Of a stretch of 5,842 nucleotides of DNA, positions 5,292-5,842 are shown piece after piece. Source of the DNA: Pseudomonadota bacterium (GTDB taxonomy: Bacteria > Pseudomonadota > Alphaproteobacteria > Azospirillales > Azospirillaceae); contig JAEYOB010000434.1 in NCBI GenBank assembly GCA_023412175.1, positions 1 through 5,842 of the forward strand, read 5' to 3'. Every line of letters begins with the position of its first letter. Within the stretch, counting starts at the first letter, position 1. Under the pieces are notes generated by a model that was given only the letters and a program-made list of their open reading frames with translations, was not told where the DNA came from and did not search any database. A program made the position numbers and the translations under genes.

Positions 5292-5297
5292 AGGAGG
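5292..5297 (+). promoter_or_regulatory. Perfect Shine-Dalgarno for the stress-type membrane protein
   Basis: AGGAGG lies 6 bases before the ATG at 5304. This is the strongest ribosome site in the window, and it fixes the start and predicts high expression. Confidence 0.85.
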
Positions 5298-5303
5298 ATC
5301 ACG

Positions 5304-5842
5304 ATGGCAACGCGCGATAATTCGGGTCAGGGCGGTCCGGAGAACAAGGGGCCGCTCGGCCGCGCGCAGGAGGAGGCGACGGACGCCGGCCGCCAGGGCA
5401 TCGGCGCCGCCCAGAACCGGATCCGCGCAGTCTTCGAGCAGCAGAGCCACCGCGCCGCCGACCAGATCGGCAGCGTCGCCCATGCCCTGCATCAGGCGGC
5501 CGAGCAGCTGGAGGCGGAGAACAACGGCACCGCCGCCCGCTACACGGTCATGGCCGCCGACCGGGTCGAGCAGTTCGCCGACACCCTGCGCAATTCGACG
5601 GTGGACGATCTGGTCGGTCAGGTCGAGGGCTTCGCCCGCCGTCAGCCGGAGATCTTCCTGGGCGCGGCGTTCGGCGTCGGTTTCCTGTTCGCCCGCTTCA
5701 TCAAGAGTTCCAGCGAGCGCATCCGCATGGCCGATCTGATGCGCCAGGAGGCTGGGCACATGGGTGGCGGCGGTGGCGGTGGCCGCGCGCGCGGCACCTA
5801 CGACTTCTCCGCCGAACGCCAGAACATCGGCGGCTCCTACCC
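5304..5842 (+). CDS. ElaB/YqjD/DUF883-like membrane-anchored stress protein, 3' truncated by window
   Basis: The frame stays open from the ATG at 5304 to the window end, giving about 180 residues with no stop. After a polar, Gly-rich N-terminus (1-20) comes a long helix-forming, Ala/Gln/Glu-rich region (about 21-110) suited to coiled-coil or amphipathic packing. A single hydrophobic segment follows (about 117-133, FLGAAFGVGFLFARFI), preceded by the motif FARRQPEIFLG and followed by KSSSER. This layout, with the 'FARRQP..FLGAAF..GF..RF.KSS' pattern, matches membrane-anchored ElaB/YqjD/DUF883-like proteins and the proteins called 'nutrient deprivation-induced' in rhizobia. E. coli YqjD binds ribosomes at the membrane in stationary phase; whether this protein does so is unknown. 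Beyond the anchor there is an unusual tail with a run of seven glycines (154-160). The EcfG-type promoter upstream supports a general-stress role. In related genomes such genes are often followed by small holin-like (DUF1469) and DUF3618 genes, which may lie just outside the window. Confidence 0.8.
   Translation, partial: MATRDNSGQGGPENKGPLGRAQEEATDAGRQGIGAAQNRIRAVFEQQSHRAADQIGSVAHALHQAAEQLEAENNGTAARYTVMAADRVEQFADTLRNSTVDDLVGQVEGFARRQPEIFLGAAFGVGFLFARFIKSSSERIRMADLMRQEAGHMGGGGGGGRARGTYDFSAERQNIGGSY

Noticed and set aside
3890..5302. 470-residue minus-strand open frame across the transporter gene
   Set aside because: It is antisense to the transporter, very rich in Arg, Gln, His and Gly, with no recognisable domain. 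The plus frame has clear transmembrane helices and the MFS motif.

Overview
The window looks like chromosome or megaplasmid DNA from a high-GC alphaproteobacterium, most likely of the Azospirillum/Rhodospirillales type. This is inferred from the strong G/C bias at third codon positions, a ChvI/ChvG-like two-component pair, a perfect CtrA-type box (TTAA-N7-TTAA) and an EcfG-type general-stress promoter (GGAAC-N16-TGTT). No rRNA, tRNA, CRISPR array, insertion sequence or phage gene is visible. Both edges cut through genes, and the left edge appears to be a contig end that still carries Illumina Nextera adapter sequence (bases 1-24).

Layout. (1) 25-191, plus strand: the last part of a GGDEF diguanylate cyclase. 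(2) 252-3109, minus strand: a compact three-gene unit transcribed right to left. It encodes a small lipoprotein, an OmpR/PhoB-class response regulator related to ChvI, and a membrane sensor histidine kinase related to ChvG. Consecutive genes overlap by 71 and 26 bases, so they are almost certainly co-transcribed and translationally coupled. (3) 3110-3895: a noncoding stretch of nearly 800 bases. Its left part is AT-rich and holds the CtrA-type box upstream of the lipoprotein operon. Its right part is GC-rich and holds a series of hairpins, a possible second EcfG-like promoter and a REP-like palindrome, leading into the next gene. (4) 3896-5167, plus strand: a 12-helix major facilitator transporter with a GTG start. 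(5) 5168-5303: a short gap carrying the EcfG-type promoter. (6) 5304 to the right edge, plus strand: a membrane-anchored, helix-rich protein of the ElaB/YqjD/DUF883-like or 'nutrient deprivation-induced' kind, cut off by the window end.

How the parts may work together (inference). The lipoprotein, kinase and regulator form a candidate three-part envelope-sensing module, with the lipoprotein as a possible accessory or stress reporter. The CtrA-type box suggests a link to the cell-cycle/motility regulator. The right-hand gene is probably a general-stress-response gene under sigma-EcfG control. The transporter has no visible functional tie to its neighbours and its substrate cannot be read from the sequence. 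I found no clear evidence of a wholly new system. The strongest unusual items are the CtrA-type box, the EcfG promoter, the long 71-base coding overlap and the structured leader before the transporter.
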